Source of the DNA: Chamaecyparis obtusa
Taxonomy: Eukaryota > Streptophyta > Pinopsida > Cupressales > Cupressaceae
Length of the DNA: 64,000 nucleotides
Assembly (NCBI GenBank): GCA_027943335.1
Contig: BSBK01000763.1
Coordinates: 309,501 to 373,500 of the forward strand
Direction: 5' to 3'
The notes beneath the pieces are model-generated. The model did not search any database, was not told the origin of the DNA, and saw only the letters and a program-made list of their open reading frames with translations. Numbering within the stretch: the stretch's first letter is position 1; the number at the start of each line of letters is the position of its first letter. Position numbers and translations under genes: made by a program. Below are positions 33,070 through 46,200 of the stretch, piece by piece.

Positions 33070-34344
33070 TCAGACCTCTTTATCTTGTACTAGTTCCCTC
33101 AAGTAATAATACTTGATTGCGATGTGTTTGGTCTTTGTGTGCATCACTGGATTCTTAGAGATGTTGATAACACTTGTGTTGTCACAGAATATGACAACTG
33201 GTTCAGTGATTTCTTCTTTCATGCCTACCAACAATTGCTTTATCCATACCAAGTTTGAACAGTTCACTACTGCAGCCACATACTCGGCTTCAGCAGTAGA
33301 TTGGGAGATGCAATTTTATTTCTTTCTTGTCCAGGAGACTAATCTTTGTCCAAGAAAGAAAGCTCCACCACTAGTACTCTTTCTGTCATATACATTTCCT
33401 GCCCAATCAACATTAGTATACACTCTTAGTTCAAACTTTTCATGCTTCTTGTAGTACAATCCATAGTCAACAGTTCCTTTCAAATATCTCATTATTCTTT
33501 TGACAGCCATCATGTGAGTTTCCTTAGGATTGGCAGAGAATCTTTCCATAATCCCAACAACTAAAGCAATATTGAATCTGTTGTGTACAACATATTGCAG
33601 CTTTCCAACCATGGATCTATACAAAGTCTGGTTTACTTCTACAACATCATCATTTTTAGACAACTTTTGTCTAGTAGCCATGGGAGTACTTACTGGCCTT
33701 GAATCTTCCATACCAAAGGTTTTCAGTATCTCATGAACATATTTAGACTGGGTGATGAAAATTCCTTTATCCATCTGATATACTTGTAAACCAACAAAAA
33801 AATTGATCTCCCCAAACATACTCATTTCAAATTCAGTTTGCATTTCATTTGAAAATTTCTTACACAAGGCATCTTGTCCACCAAATATAATATCATCTAC
33901 AAAAATCATAGCCAACAAGATTCCTTTACCTTCTTCATCTTTCATGTATAGATTGCTTGTGTCATTTGTCCTTGAGAATCCAATCTATATTAGGTAGTTG
34001 TGCAGTTTCTCATACCATGCTCTGGGAGCTTGCTTTAGTCCATACAGTGCTTTATTCAGTTTGTAAACTGTGTCTATTGTTTGGATAAAAAATCCTTCTG
34101 GTTGTTCAATGTACACTTCTTCTTCTAATATACCATTTAAAAATGTAGACTTAACATCCATTTGGTATACCTTGAAATCTTTGTAGGCAGCATATGCAAG
34201 TAAGGTTCTTACTCCTTCCAATCTAGCTACAGGGGCAAATATCTCCCCATAATCTATTCCTTCTTCTTGTGCGTAGCCTTTGCATACTAGCCTAGCCTTG
34301 TTTCTTGTAATTTGACCATGCTCATTCAGCTTATTCCGGAACAC
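33070..34344 (-). pseudogene. Copia reverse transcriptase and RNase H, broken
   Basis: Minus-strand segments 34344-33985, 33945-33316 and 33279-33070 share one frame. They show [17 protein letters not shown], the [10 protein letters not shown] region, [15 protein letters not shown], the catalytic FVDDIIFG, RYLKGTVDYGLYY, the RNase H first Asp region NVDWAGN (usually SDADWAG), and CDNTSVINISKNPVMHTKTKHI. Stops separate the parts. One replaces the Gln after RKK, just before NCISQSTAEAEYVAA (about 33311). The RT box has Phe in the first place (FVDD), within Copia variation. Not functional as it stands. Confidence 0.92.
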
Positions 34345-34560
34345 CCACTTTGTTCCAATGACATTTTAATTTTCTAGTCTCGACACCAGAGTCCAGGTAT
34401 CATTCTTCTCTATCTGGTCTATCTCCTCATTCATTGCTTGTATCCAGTCTTCATTTTCTAATGCCTCCCTTTTTGTCTTAGGCTCAAATTCACATAGTAA
34501 GCATGTCAGATCTCTTATCTTACTTCTAGTTAGAACTCCAGTATCTTTGTCTCCAATTAT

Positions 34561-34827
34561 CTATTTAGGCTTGTGATGTCTCTTTACATATTGTGCCAAA
34601 CCAGGTTTTGCTCTGCTTTCATCTTGCTCTTCAGGTTCACCAACAAGATTGTCAGATTCAACTTCTGAATGCTCGACAACCTCTTCCTGATACTCGGCAA
34701 CTTCCTCATGTCGCTCGACATGTTCTTCTTCTCTCTCGGCATTATTTTCCTGATGCTCGACATTGCTTACCCAAGACTCTGCATTAGGTGCAAGTTTGTC
34801 ACTTGAATCTCCTTCCTCTATATACAC
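34561..34827 (-). pseudogene. Copia acidic linker between integrase and reverse transcriptase
   Basis: An 88-codon stretch very rich in Glu with repeated VEH/AEYQEE/VERHEE units, ending QYVKRHHKPK, the usual start of the region before RT. The DNA carries repeated CTCGAC and CTCGGC words. Confidence 0.6.
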
Positions 34828-35199
34828 AAAAGATCTATAATCTTCTGGTCTCTTTTGCTGTCAGCTTCATTTTTCTCTGCATACTCATCAACTTTGACAT
34901 TCACACTTTCCACAATTTTGTTAGTGTTAGAGTTCAAACACTTATAAGCTTTACTTTTTGTGGAATAGCCTAGGAATATGCCCTCATCACTTTTGGCATC
35001 AAATTTCCCATTCCTATTGTCCTTTAGTATGTAGCATTTACTTCCAAAATTTTTAAAATACTTTACATTAGGTGCATACCCATGTCATAACTCATAAGGT
35101 GTCAGATTTGTACCTTTTTTGATCTGTACTCGATTAAGAGTATAAACAACTATACTTATAGCTTCTTTCCAGTACTTTTGTGCAACATTTTTTTCAATC

Positions 35200-35878
35200 A
35201 TTAATGTCCTTGCACAACCATGATAGATCTGTTCCTTCTCTCTGCTATATCGTTCTACGGAGGAGTTCTTGGTGCAGACATCTATCTTTTGATCCCTCTA
35301 TTATTGCAAAACAGATGAAATTCATTGGATATAAATTCTCCACCTCGGTCAAATCTCAAACACTTCAGGTTCCTACCTGTCTCTTTTTCAACCTTAGCCA
35401 AGTACCACTTAAAAAATTTAAAAGCATCATATTTTTCTTTTAAGAACATTACAGTCATCATTCTGGTATAATCATCAAAAAATATGATAAAATATCTAGC
35501 ACCACAATAGCTTTGTACACCCATAGGTCCACAAAGGTCAGTATGAACCAAATATAAAGCATTCTCAGAAGTAAAAGTCTTGCTCTTAAAACTAGACTTA
35601 GTCATCTTACCCAACTGACATTCTTTGCACATTACATTCTCAGGTTTCTTCAATCTAGGCAGACCTCTCACTTTCTTCTTCTTACTAATTTCTGCCAAAT
35701 TATCAAAATTAACATGACATAGCTGCTTATGCCATAAACAAATATCATCAAGTTGTGCAATCATACATGTTTCTTCAGATAGGTCTAGATAGAACAAATT
35801 ACCTCTTGTCTGTTCTCCACTTCCAATCAGTTCACCAGTGGCATTAAATATTTTGGCCTTCCTGTGATGAAATTCCAC
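35200..35878 (-). pseudogene. Copia integrase, broken
   Basis: On the minus strand: pre-integrase zinc finger WHKQLCHVN ... CKECQLGK, first catalytic Asp in VHTDLCGPM, second in RFDRGGEF, then after a TAG near 35282 the region APRTPP, another TAG, and IAERRNRSIM with the catalytic Glu. A frameshift follows near 35205, after which GTNLTPYE-like sequence continues in another frame to about 35100. Confidence 0.9.
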
Positions 35879-36550
35879 TCAGTAGCCAGTGCTATTAAGT
35901 TGTACAACACTCAACAAATTATAGTTAAGACCCTCAACCCAATAAGCATTGTCACAAGTGATCTTATTAGTCAGCTTAATCAATCCTTTTCCTCTAACAG
36001 GACATGGTGCATCATTACCAAATTTCACACTTTTACCTTTATAATGATCTAAGGTATCAAACTTACTCTTGTCACCAGTCATGTGATGTGAACAACCACT
36101 GTCAATAATCCATTTGTCATTTTTGTTCACATAAGATATCAATGCAGTTTTCTCATCCTCATCAAACTCATCTTTCATTGCAACATAGACAATTTCAATT
36201 TCAAAATCATCACTATCAGTGTCAGTCTCTTCTTCGACAATGTAGCAGGATTTCTTACCTTTTCCTTTGTAGTCCTTGTACCTTTGGTAACCTCTATCTT
36301 CTCTTTTGTCTTTATGCTTGTTGTCTCTTTCTTCATCCTTATCATCCCTGTCAGGACATCTAGTAGCTATATGACCAACTTTATTACATGAAAAAGATAT
36401 AATAGGGATTTTACCTTTGTACTTTCCTTTTCCCCTTTTCAGTCTTCTAGCCATAAGAGCTTCTAGATCCTCAAGTTCTTCATCAGATGTGTCACTTTCA
36501 CTTTCACTCTCACTGATGCATCTTTCTTTTTCCTTCTTTGTCTTACTCAA
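35879..36550 (-). pseudogene. Copia Gag C-terminus and aspartic protease
   Basis: An Asp/Glu/Lys-rich Gag tail with a zinc knuckle SFSCNKVGHIATRC, in which the first Cys of the CCHC motif is replaced (Ser/Phe in its place). Then protease with WIIDSGCSHHMTG, followed by KSVKFGNDAPCPVRGKG. This segment and the integrase are in one frame, different from the Gag N-terminus. Confidence 0.88.
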
Positions 36551-36696
36551 AACATTTGTGACTTAAAAGCAGATTCAACATTAGCAACAGTGAAGTTATC
36601 ATAGTTAGAAAGTTCAAAAGCAGTAAGCTTACCAACTAAGCTTTCCAAAGTAAGATCATTGTTAGGGTTACATCTAGATTCCTGAATTGCTGAAAT

Positions 36697-37206
36697 TTAG
36701 ATGGCATAAATAGGACGCAAAGTTCTCAATACTTTTTCAATTGTAGTTTCATCATCAATAGTTCCATTTGCTCCTCTAATAGCATTTACAACTTCTTTTA
36801 TTCTACCACAATACTGTGCAATATTCTCACCTTCTTGCATTCTCATTTCATCAAATTTACCTCTTAGGCTCTCAGCTTTTGCTCTCAGTACATTAATGTC
36901 ACCACCATAGATGTTTGTAAGAGTGTCCCACATTTGCTTTGGATTAGTGCAGTCTTTGATGTCTTCAAATTTTGGATAACTTAGGGCAGATGCAATCTCC
37001 AACATTTCTTGGTTGTGCTCTTGTTTAGCTCTTATTTCCTCAGCAGTCAGAGGTGTAGCAGGTGTGACATAGTCATGCTCAACATAATACTTTGTAGAAT
37101 CAACAATACCAGCCACATGCAGCTTCATCAAACTTTTCCATGTAGGGAAGTTCTCCTTATTTAGCTTCGGTACCTCATTCTTATACATCCTGATCATTTT
37201 CTCCAA
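36697..37206 (-). pseudogene. Copia Gag N-terminal part
   Basis: ATG at 37206, 34 bases from the primer site. It has NFPTWKSLMKLHV, a KQMWDTLTNIYGG region and QYCGRIKEVVNAI, typical of the Copia Gag (UBN2/DUF4219) family. It ends at a stop at 36697; a frameshift between here and 36550 separates it from the zinc-knuckle part. Confidence 0.88.
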
Positions 37207-37239
37207 GTACCTTTAAACTTGTTCTCTGTAAGCACCAAC

Positions 37240-37252
37240 AACTCTGATACCA
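37240..37252 (-). promoter_or_regulatory. Primer binding site of the Copia element
   Basis: On the minus strand TGGTATCAGAGTT, starting two bases after the 5' LTR end. It pairs with the 3' end of initiator Met tRNA, the usual Copia primer. Confidence 0.92.
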
Positions 37253-37254
37253 AT

Positions 37255-38718
37255 TGTTAATATGATTTAAAACAACAAAGAGGGGGGTGAATCAGTTGTT
37301 CTCAGGTCAAGATGTATAAAACAAACTTTAAAACTCTTCAACAAATCAGATCCAACAACCAATAGCTACTCGGTCATTACTGATTGCATAACAGAAACAT
37401 ATAACAGTGCAGTCCACTATCCAATAGTATCTAACTTGTAAAACACAGAAATGTTCAAACCAAAACATTCAAACAAGTATTAACACTAGGATTTATAGTG
37501 GAAACCCAATTTGGGAAAAACCACTTTGTAACATGTTACTATTATTTTCACTCTTCTGAAGTGAGCTCTATGAAAATCCAACCCTATCAAAGGTTACAAA
37601 CACACTATCTGGTGTGACCCGGTTAAAGGATTTCAACCACTCTGTTAAAATTGCACCTTGTTATAGGACTTACAAACATCCCATTAGAATGCAACCTTGT
37701 TCAAAGGATTTATACAAATGATTGGTAGGTCAACCTCTATTAAAATGATTTTGACTGATACAATGGTTAGAAAGTAACAGTAGTATTGATCTGAGAAACA
37801 TACAACTCACTTTGCAAATATCAGATCCAATTCTATACACATATGCTGGCTTATTGACTGTGAACCTTTTCCATCTCCATCACTGATCTGCTTGGAAATC
37901 TCTTCAAGCAATCACACCACTTCTCCTTCATCCTTTTCTGCTTAGACAATCAATAACATCAACAATACTTCCAGCATCCACTCTGTTTCAACCTCATGGT
38001 TAGGTTTCAAAAATACTTACTTAATTAGGGCAATACATCTTTTGTCGCTTAATCTCCTTCGTAGATCTTAGGGTTAGGTCAAATTCATCAAATCCTTCCA
38101 ACTTTATGTTCTTCATCTATCCTTCTAGAAATATCTCTAATCTCTTAATAGATTTACAATAAAATATTTTACAGTGCATTAAATGCTTCCATACAATCAA
38201 TAAATAAAGTCAACACATTTTACATAATCCAAGAATTCAACTATGTCGGCTAGAAATCTGAATTCTTCCTCAAATGTAAAATATTGATGCTCAGTCAATA
38301 CAGTGTTCAACTCCTCTGTCTTCATTAGAAAGCTCGGTCACCACAAAAACTATTTCCTAGACAATTAACTGATGTTTGATCAACGCTAATTTTACTCGGC
38401 ATATACTAGCTCGGTCCACATTAACATCACGCAGTTTAAACTAGATTTCTTCACTTTTGCTTGGTTAAGCCCACCAATTTAGTCTTCATTCTTACTTAGA
38501 TAAACAATACATTGACTTATCATTGTGCCACATAATCAAGTACTCATTGAAGTATCAAGATAACTCAACCTTTCCTTAGGTGCTATTGTTACCAACCTTG
38601 CCTATCCCCTTCTCAACAATCAAATAGATATAGTACTTTCTTAGATAGCAACAGTCTTACTAGTTAAGGTTTGACATTAATGATAATACAAGAATTGCTT
38701 CAATTGCAGTTTCCAACA
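37255..38718 (-). repeat. 5' LTR of the Copia element (1464 bp)
   Basis: Pairs with 31039-32501; many single-base differences and small indels. Confidence 0.93.
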
Positions 38719-40049
38719 GGGATGAGATATCTACATAAAGAAGAGATGGATATGGAGATATGGCTAAGGTATAAATTGGGTAACTTATTGATGAGTCTAT
38801 GGCATCATTTTGTTGACTTGATTGTATTACATGATTTTATTATGTATTGGAGATAAGAATTGAACAAGTTTATGTGGTCAATAATTGAAGCTTTTTGTAT
38901 ACACCTAGGTAGTGCAGTGTATACTGAGTAACAGTAATAACTAAGTTAGTATTCATCAACACATTTTGTATTGATCGAGTAAGAGAAACAATTAAAGTTT
39001 ATAACAACCGACTGATTGATGAGCTAGCAAATTGCTTATGATTCCGAGGTAAAAGATAAAGTTAGTTATGATGATCTAACAGATGACAAAATTCAAGATT
39101 GATTGAATGGAGAAGGATGAAACATGTTATAGAAACATCTACCGAGGAAGCTTGAAGCGACAAAATGAACGATGGAGATTAAGAGGCAAAATCTAATGGA
39201 TGAGAAGAAAATGGTTTATGACATCTATTTAAAGAGACATGAGATTCATTATTGAGTTTGGATCTTATTGACATTGCAGGAGAAATCATGTGAAAGGGTT
39301 ATTTTCATGCACTACTTATCAAACTGGTTACAGATAGAACCAGGTAGAACTGCAGGCATTACTGAGTGTTAGGGTATTATTCACCGAGTTGAATATGTTG
39401 AAGGATATGAAGGATTAAAGTGATTATTGATTAGAGGACGTATTTTGAGCTTAACATAGATCTGAAAATCTACAAATATTAGTTGTATTTGAATCAGATC
39501 ATTATTGTATCAGTTTAACCATTGTTACAACTAAATCTCTTAACCGAGTGGACTTAACAGTCTTATTTGTATTTCAATATAACATTCCATGAATGTTGTT
39601 GGTTTTCTTGTTGACCCCATAGTTAATGTTGGTCAAGAGTTAACTGTTAGTGATAAATCCTTTAACCAGGTCACACCTCACAATGTGTTTTGTAACCTTT
39701 GACAGGGTTGGCTCCTAACCGAGCTCACTTTAGAAGAGTGAAATATTTTGGGTTACTGGTCCCGGGTGGTTTTTACCTTGGCAGGGTTTCCATGTTAAAA
39801 TCTATATGTTATGTGTATTTGATGTGATTGGATTGTTATTTTACTTTACACATTTCATATTTGGATTAATCGGTAAACACAATATAGAATTTACTGGTAT
39901 TCGATAAATGAATAGAAAGTTGTTATTGCTATCTTACCGAGTTGATTATTTGTTTAAAAAGTTTGATCATATACATTTGGGAGTTTGGGAGTTTGGGACT
40001 GTAGGATAATTGGAATTAACTGATTCACCCCCCTCTCAATTATCTAACA
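38719..40049 (+). repeat. Older plus-strand Copia-type LTR, right part
   Basis: Continues 30930-31038. Segments such as CCAGGTCACACCT, AACCTTTGACAGGGTTGGCT and the end ACTGATTCACCCCCCTCTC...CTAACA match the nested Copia LTR on its own strand but are clearly diverged. Joined length is about 1440 bp, as expected for a whole LTR. No internal domain adjoins it, so it looks like a solo LTR. It contains repeated ACCGAG words. Confidence 0.7.
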
Positions 40050-40222
40050 ATCCAAGCTAAAGAGTTTATAGATGATGATGAATTCATCAAGTCCGATGAG
40101 TTTAAAAGTTTTCTCTTTAGAGTTAAGCAGAATGAATTAACATTATCTTTGAAACCAAGGGAATCACAGGGAAATACTATTGAAAAATTATAGGCCTATG
40201 ATCCCAATTTAGTGAAACATTA
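40050..40222 (+). pseudogene. Copy A of the unrecognised ORF, continuation after the LTR
   Basis: From CCAAGCTAAAGAGTTTATAG to about 40222 it matches 40805-40980 closely. This shows it is the downstream end of copy A, displaced by the LTR insertions. It ends in GAACATTAACT-like sequence and is then joined to the start of copy B. Confidence 0.7.
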
Positions 40223-40229
40223 ACTCATC

Positions 40230-41640
40230 ATGGATAAAATAATGACAAGTCAATGATTCTCTCTCAAATCACCACCAAATCTAAGATGGAAGTGACACTT
40301 TTATGAAAAAGGTAATTTCATGCATGTGATTTTGATGAGATATATGTGAGGAGAGAAGCCTTAAATGACAAAATGTTGTAAGGGTAGAGGAAGAGTTGAA
40401 AAAGGCAAATCCTACCTTCACCAATTTCTTTCTTGATGTCCTATACATGTCGAGAATAGACAAGTGTTTAGAGAGTTACAAAGATATTATGTCTAAATTG
40501 CCAGACATCCCTGAGGAGAAGGAGGAGGACAAAATAAACCCTGAGGAAGTTGAACTTGATGTGGTGTTTATGGTAGAAATAGAACAAGCTGAGCCATCCA
40601 CACATGAATAGGGGCCAACAAAGAAACAAAAGTTGACGAATGTACCAGAAAAGGCAAGGCAAAAGGTACTACAAATCCTGCCAGGTACTAGCCATTACTT
40701 TCCTGACATAAGACAATAATTTTTGACATCACAGACAAATGAGGGAGAAAAGGCCATAGATAAGTTAGAATTGGCTGCAACTAGATTGGATGACAGCGTC
40801 ATCCAAGCTAAAGAGTTTATAGATGATGATGAATTCATCAAGTCCGATGAGTTTAAAATTTTTCTCTTTAGAGTTAAGCATAATGAATTAACATTACCTT
40901 TGAAACTAGGGGAATCACAAGAAAAGACTATTGAACTGATTGAAAAATTATAGACCTATGATCCCAATTTAGTGAACATTAACTATGGAGGAGGCAATAT
41001 ATCTTGTGAAGAGAAGTGACATGTTGCTGATCCCTAGATGGGACTTGGAGTCCTCATTCTTAATTGACCAAATAAAGAGGCAAGATAAAGTTGTAGCTTA
41101 TGAAGCTTTTGACCCTGATGGACTACAGAGGGGTTTTGGATTCAATATGGATACTAAGACACTAACATACTATGGTGTGTGGCCCCAGAATCTAAGGAGG
41201 AAGAAACAAATAGCTTGGAGAAATCAACCGAGGAAAACTCCACCTGAATCTATGAGAGCATAAAAATAGGGCCGATAGACCTAACCTATGTTGCGATGCT
41301 AAAGGAAGTGGAGATGAACAAAACCAGTGCAAAAGGGACCTGTAAAGCCAATGCAAGAGGGAGCTATAAAACCAATATAGAAGGAACCTGTTTAGAATGC
41401 AAAGCCACTACAAAAGAGATAGAAATGCTTAGAGCCAAAGTCATGGACATTGAAAAGAAGCTGGGGAGTGTCTCTCAGTTCAACCTAATGTTCATGCATA
41501 GTTTTGTCACCTCCCTTTATCCGATGAAAAAGAAGATTCCAAGGAACGATGACATGAATAAAGGAAACTATAAGGAACTTTATAAGTTCCTCACTAAGGA
41601 TTGGACAAATGTGCTCCACCAGGTTGGCTGCAAAAATTAA
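40230..41640 (+). pseudogene. Unrecognised ORF family, copy B (rearranged)
   Basis: The first 115 bases match 28784-28900. The sequence then jumps to what matches 30388 onward, so about 1.5 kb present in copy A is missing. Readable parts: VLYMSRIDKCLESYKDIM, an acidic stretch, IQAKEFIDDDEFIKSDEF, PRWDLESSFLIDQIKRQD and VVAYEAFDPDGLQRGFGF, ending with a Lys/Glu-rich probable coiled coil (about 41390-41480) and a stop at 41638-41640. Frames change at least twice. Function unknown; no family recognised. Confidence 0.55.
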
Positions 41641-43254
41641 GAATGCCAATCAAGGTTAATTTTTCTTTGTTTGTTTGTTTTTTTCCTTTGTTAGTATTGT
41701 TTATGGCCCTAGGAGATCTTATGCAAAGACTCCTTATGGTTAAGATTGTTTACTGGACCATGGTTCCAAAGTTAGAACTTTCATTTATAGTATGCTGCTG
41801 AACTACTAGTATAAATTTTGATGTTAGTATGTTGTTAATGGGCCAATGATGCTTTACTGTTGATGGTTTTATGCCATTTGGCTTTTTTTTTATAAGGACA
41901 TCACCCTTGTTTTGTTGCTTATTAATATAAAAAACACCCTAAAAAGAAAACCGTCAATTTTTGGATCCTTTGCATTCAATTCAAGTACACTCAAACATAA
42001 ATTATATATTTAATATTCAACATTCAATAGTCAAACAACTCACCACCAATGAATACAAACAATCCAAATCATTCAAAAAATACAATCATTTAAAATATTC
42101 AAACTATCACTTTAAGAAAATCTCTAGTCACTTTTATCTCTTAAGTACACCTAGCACATCAAGCCTATATGTCCATCGGTTTTAAAAGATTGGATAGAGG
42201 TCACCTTAAAGAGTAGAGAGAAACATCACCCCTCTTGAAATCATTGAAGAATGACAAGTCCAATAACACAAAAATGGATAATTGGTCATTGAATAAGCAC
42301 ATTTCAAAGTCACGTTTGAGATAAAGGTCCCGAATCCCCAAATCATCGTCTAAAGTACTCATCAATAATTTAACATCAGATAAATAAAATGCTATTCCAC
42401 CAACAAATGCAGTTGTCTATATCACTTTCATTATTCAAGGACTAAACATTTGTATCTTCTACAAAACACTTCTCCCTCATGAAAAAGGTAACTTGTATAA
42501 TTTGTTACCATTATACTTGTTTCATGAACAATAATAATTAGTTTAATTGTGAGAGTACATATCATTAACATACTTATATTTAAATTTTTTTAGTAAAGTA
42601 CACATAGATATATCAATTAAAAGATAATTGTTGAAGATTAACATAATCTAATTGAAAGTTAACATAATCTAATTGAATATAGCTTAATCTACATGAATAA
42701 CTAAACAAAGATATTTTTAACCATATTTTTATAATTTTTTAATATAACATAATTTTTAATATTAAAAATATATTTATGTTTTAAAAATAAAAAAATAATT
42801 TAAAATAAATAAAGGACTTAAATTATATATATATAAAAACATCAATTTAAATTCAACTTATATATAATAATAATATGTAATATTTAAGAAAGTTATTGTC
42901 CGTAACAAATGTAAAGCAATAGTAGCATGTTCAATAAAAAAGTTCTAGAGGGATCTCGAGAAAAGTAGGAAGGGATTGTATATTCTGATATTATAAAACT
43001 CCGACACTAGAAACAATAGCCAGATACGCGAGGGTTTGTAGAGCGGCGACTTGAGGGGGTTTGAATTTTTTAAAAATATTCTTCAATTGCATTTTGTAAA
43101 GTACGAATCTGAGTAAAATTCGTTTGCCAGATTATGTTTACTATATTTTTATGTTCATTTGATTTGGCGGGCCGATTGCAGCTATTCTTTTGCAGTCTTT
43201 GATACAAATTTTCTTTGAATATTTTCGTAAGCAGGGGGAATTTAGAGCGTAGAA
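41641..43254. other. AT-rich intergenic, nothing recognised
   Basis: Very AT-rich between 42480 and 42900. The last 200 bases before 43255 are GC-richer and would hold the promoter and 5' leader of the next gene, but I see no clear TATA box. Confidence 0.5.
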
Positions 43255-46200
43255 ATGGCGAGTAGAATTGGTCGTCTGAAGAGGAAGGGGACGGCTGACA
43301 TTGAAGCAGAATATTGTTATGGTGATTTATTAGCGTCTTCAAAAAGATTCCGGCTGGTAAGTGCGCTGGTTTTTTATTACAGTCAGGGTAACTTTCATGG
43401 CGGGATTGTTTGGTGGTCTCACTGTAAATATACTGTTTCAAATTTATGTTTTTGTTTTCCTTTTTAAATAATAAATTACAAACGTGAGAGAAAAAACAGG
43501 GAAATGGCAATGCTGATTTTTGCTTTCGTTTGGAATTCGTACGGTTTATTGAATCAAGAACATTCGAAAAATTTAGATGAAAAACTCTAGGACGCTAGGG
43601 TTTGTAGTAGTTAGGGTATGTAAGCTCCATTGTTAAGGTTTGTAATTAATAAAGTATTAAACATTTATTTAAGTTTGCCTTGGTAGAGGTATAATTGAAA
43701 ATTTATCGTTTGGTTATGTTTGCTGGCATTAGCTGGATTTTTAGATAGTACGTATAGTACGTACTATAAACTGTGAATCGTAACTGAAGAGGTTACAACT
43801 GAAATGTGATTCATAGTGCTGCAAAATTTCCGATTAGGGGCAGTTTTAAGGAACACAGTACACATTAAGCTCAGAGATTTTGGTCACTTGTTTCGATATT
43901 GAATTCTAAAATCAGTGATCATCTAAGCGTGCTTTTTACTTTCCATTTGTCATATACAAAGTTGGTCAATGATCACAGATATAAATAATACGCTCTAGAA
44001 TATGGGGTCAATCTCTCTTTTTTCCCAAATCTTTAGACGTTATAGAAATAGTTCATTGGCCAAGATCAGCTGTTGACATCTAAAGTTATTGTGCATTCTG
44101 GATCATTTTGTTACTCTTGTTATTGTTCATACATATTTTTGTTGCATGCTGGTGTAGTGCAGAAATTGCGTGTAGGAGTTTGGGACCATTTTTTTGACGT
44201 GTAAGTTATCTGTTATTTATCTTCGGGGCAGGCTGGAATTTATTTAGCTTCCCAGTGACATTTTCACTTATAATACTTGTAGGGTGAAATGGGTTTGGTG
44301 TAATGGTAATTACTAACTTAGAGATCACGTGGAGGGGTCATTCTGATTTTTTTAAACCACTGGCTAAGGCCGAGTGACAATTTAACAGTTTTTTTGGGGT
44401 TAAATGGCTGCATAAATTGCAAAATTATGTGGAGCTGCCATAATATACAAAATTTGATAGCCATTTGCAAGAAATTTATTTGAAGAACTGCTGTTAGAGA
44501 AAATTTGAGTAGACACAAGGCTGCCAGTTCGCCAATGATAAAATTTGGGCACATTCTGCAAAGCGTCAGACCCCTCACCACTAAATATCTCTGAAACTGC
44601 CTTTTAAAGCAGTAGGTGCTGTTTACTTAAGGATGCAAACAATTTTTATTCTGATATTACAGTTGTATGGGATCACCCGAGAAAATAATTGCAGCAATAG
44701 CCTCTTCCGTGGAACCCTTCATAAGTCATTCAGTGTGGGTAGAACACAGGGCTTACTTCCTGTAGGTAACCCATCGTAGAATTGTATCTCTGTCTGAGAC
44801 TGGTTTGTTTCCAATTTTATATCCAAGCTGCAAACTTTGAAGGAGAAATTTTTTGGGAAGGGAATAAGTATTAATATTTTATATGCACCATGTTTACTTG
44901 ATTTATGATACATTATATATACCAGCCAAATTAAAGTTCGGTCTTTGAGTTTTTAGTTTATTCTCTAATTTATTTTAAGATGTGCAAGATGCAGAGATTG
45001 CTTTTTATGCCCATTTTTTCGTATAGGGTCAATTGTATGTCTTGTTATAATGTGATGATGCTGTATGTAGGCTTCATCTTCTGTCTATATAAAAGAAGTT
45101 ATTTGTCAGGAAGGGTAGATCAGGTGGTCAGTTGCTATGAGGCCAACTTCTCTGGAAATGTTACTGATATTTAAGTGTTTCTTCCTTTATCGTTATAGAA
45201 AACATTTGAGGAAATACAAGAATTTGCTTCTTGAGTAGGGTAAAATTGTCAACAGCGGAGATTACTTTTTTGTAAACTAGCAATCATTCAATCATTCAAT
45301 GCATTGTTATTGCAATATTTCAAGAGTGGCTGATCCTGGACATGTTTTTTATGGTAGCCATTGGAGTGTGTTTGGTTATGTAGTTTAGAAAATATATCTG
45401 ATCAAGTGGTGAAAATTGGAAAACAGAATCCTGAGTTGCCAGTCTTTTGTGGAGAGCAAGAATTTTTAGGGGTTTCATGCGATGATGTGCCAATGCAAAT
45501 GCCGGAAATGCCAAGTCCTGTGGAAATATCAGAATTGCAGCAGCCAGTCGAGCCTTCTGCAATGGCTACAGAACCTTTACCATATGTTCCCAATGATGAA
45601 AAGGCACTCGTGCTCTACAAGCCAGTCAATCCTCCAATTTTTCCGGGTCTTCCAGCAGCTGGCTCCCCTGATCTTCCAATCAAATTCAACACGAATTACT
45701 TTTCAAACTATAAGGGTATGAATCATTAGGTTTTGTATGTTCTAGGTTTTTTGTTAATGGGAATTGTTACTAATGGCTGTAAATGATAAGCACCCAGTAG
45801 TGGTTTATAGGTATCTTCTATTCTGAAGTGGATCAGTTGTTTAATCTTTAAAAAGCTCAAAATAAAAAGTAGTTTATATTGTAGGAGGTGGCACTAAATT
45901 TTGTGTTGCTAGCAGCATGGGAGATTCAAGGGAGGGGAAACTTGCCTGACCTATTTCATCTTGCAAGACAATCTGATCCTGCATCAAACATGAAGGCATC
46001 AGCAAGCAAACCTGTAGATAATCGCCTTGCAGTGGTTCCATGGACGCCTTCTCAATTTCCCATATGTGTGCAGGAGTTGTCATCAGATCAGAAGTCAGGT
46101 TATGATAATGTCACTGAGAATGAGGACGACATGATGCTGGATGATGACAATGAGGCTTTGATGGAGGAGGATCCAATCCCACAGCCACAAGCAATCACTG

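Larger units (their letters stand above)
31039..38718 (-). mobile_element. Degenerate Ty1/copia retrotransposon, 7680 bp, minus strand
   Basis: Read on the minus strand: 5' LTR (38718-37255), Met-initiator-type primer site, gag, protease, integrase, reverse transcriptase, RNase H, polypurine tract, 3' LTR (32501-31039). The order integrase before reverse transcriptase is the Copia order. Flanks GGGGT (31034-31038) and GGGAT (38719-38723) are a probable 5-bp duplication with one change. Frames change at least twice and there are several stops. The two LTRs differ at several sites per 100 bases, so this is an old insertion. It lies inside the older plus-strand Copia LTR. Confidence 0.93.

Noticed and set aside
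43070..43510. A 146-codon minus-strand open frame over the first exon of the 43255 gene
   Set aside because: No recognisable features, and it is antisense to an exon with a good start and donor site.
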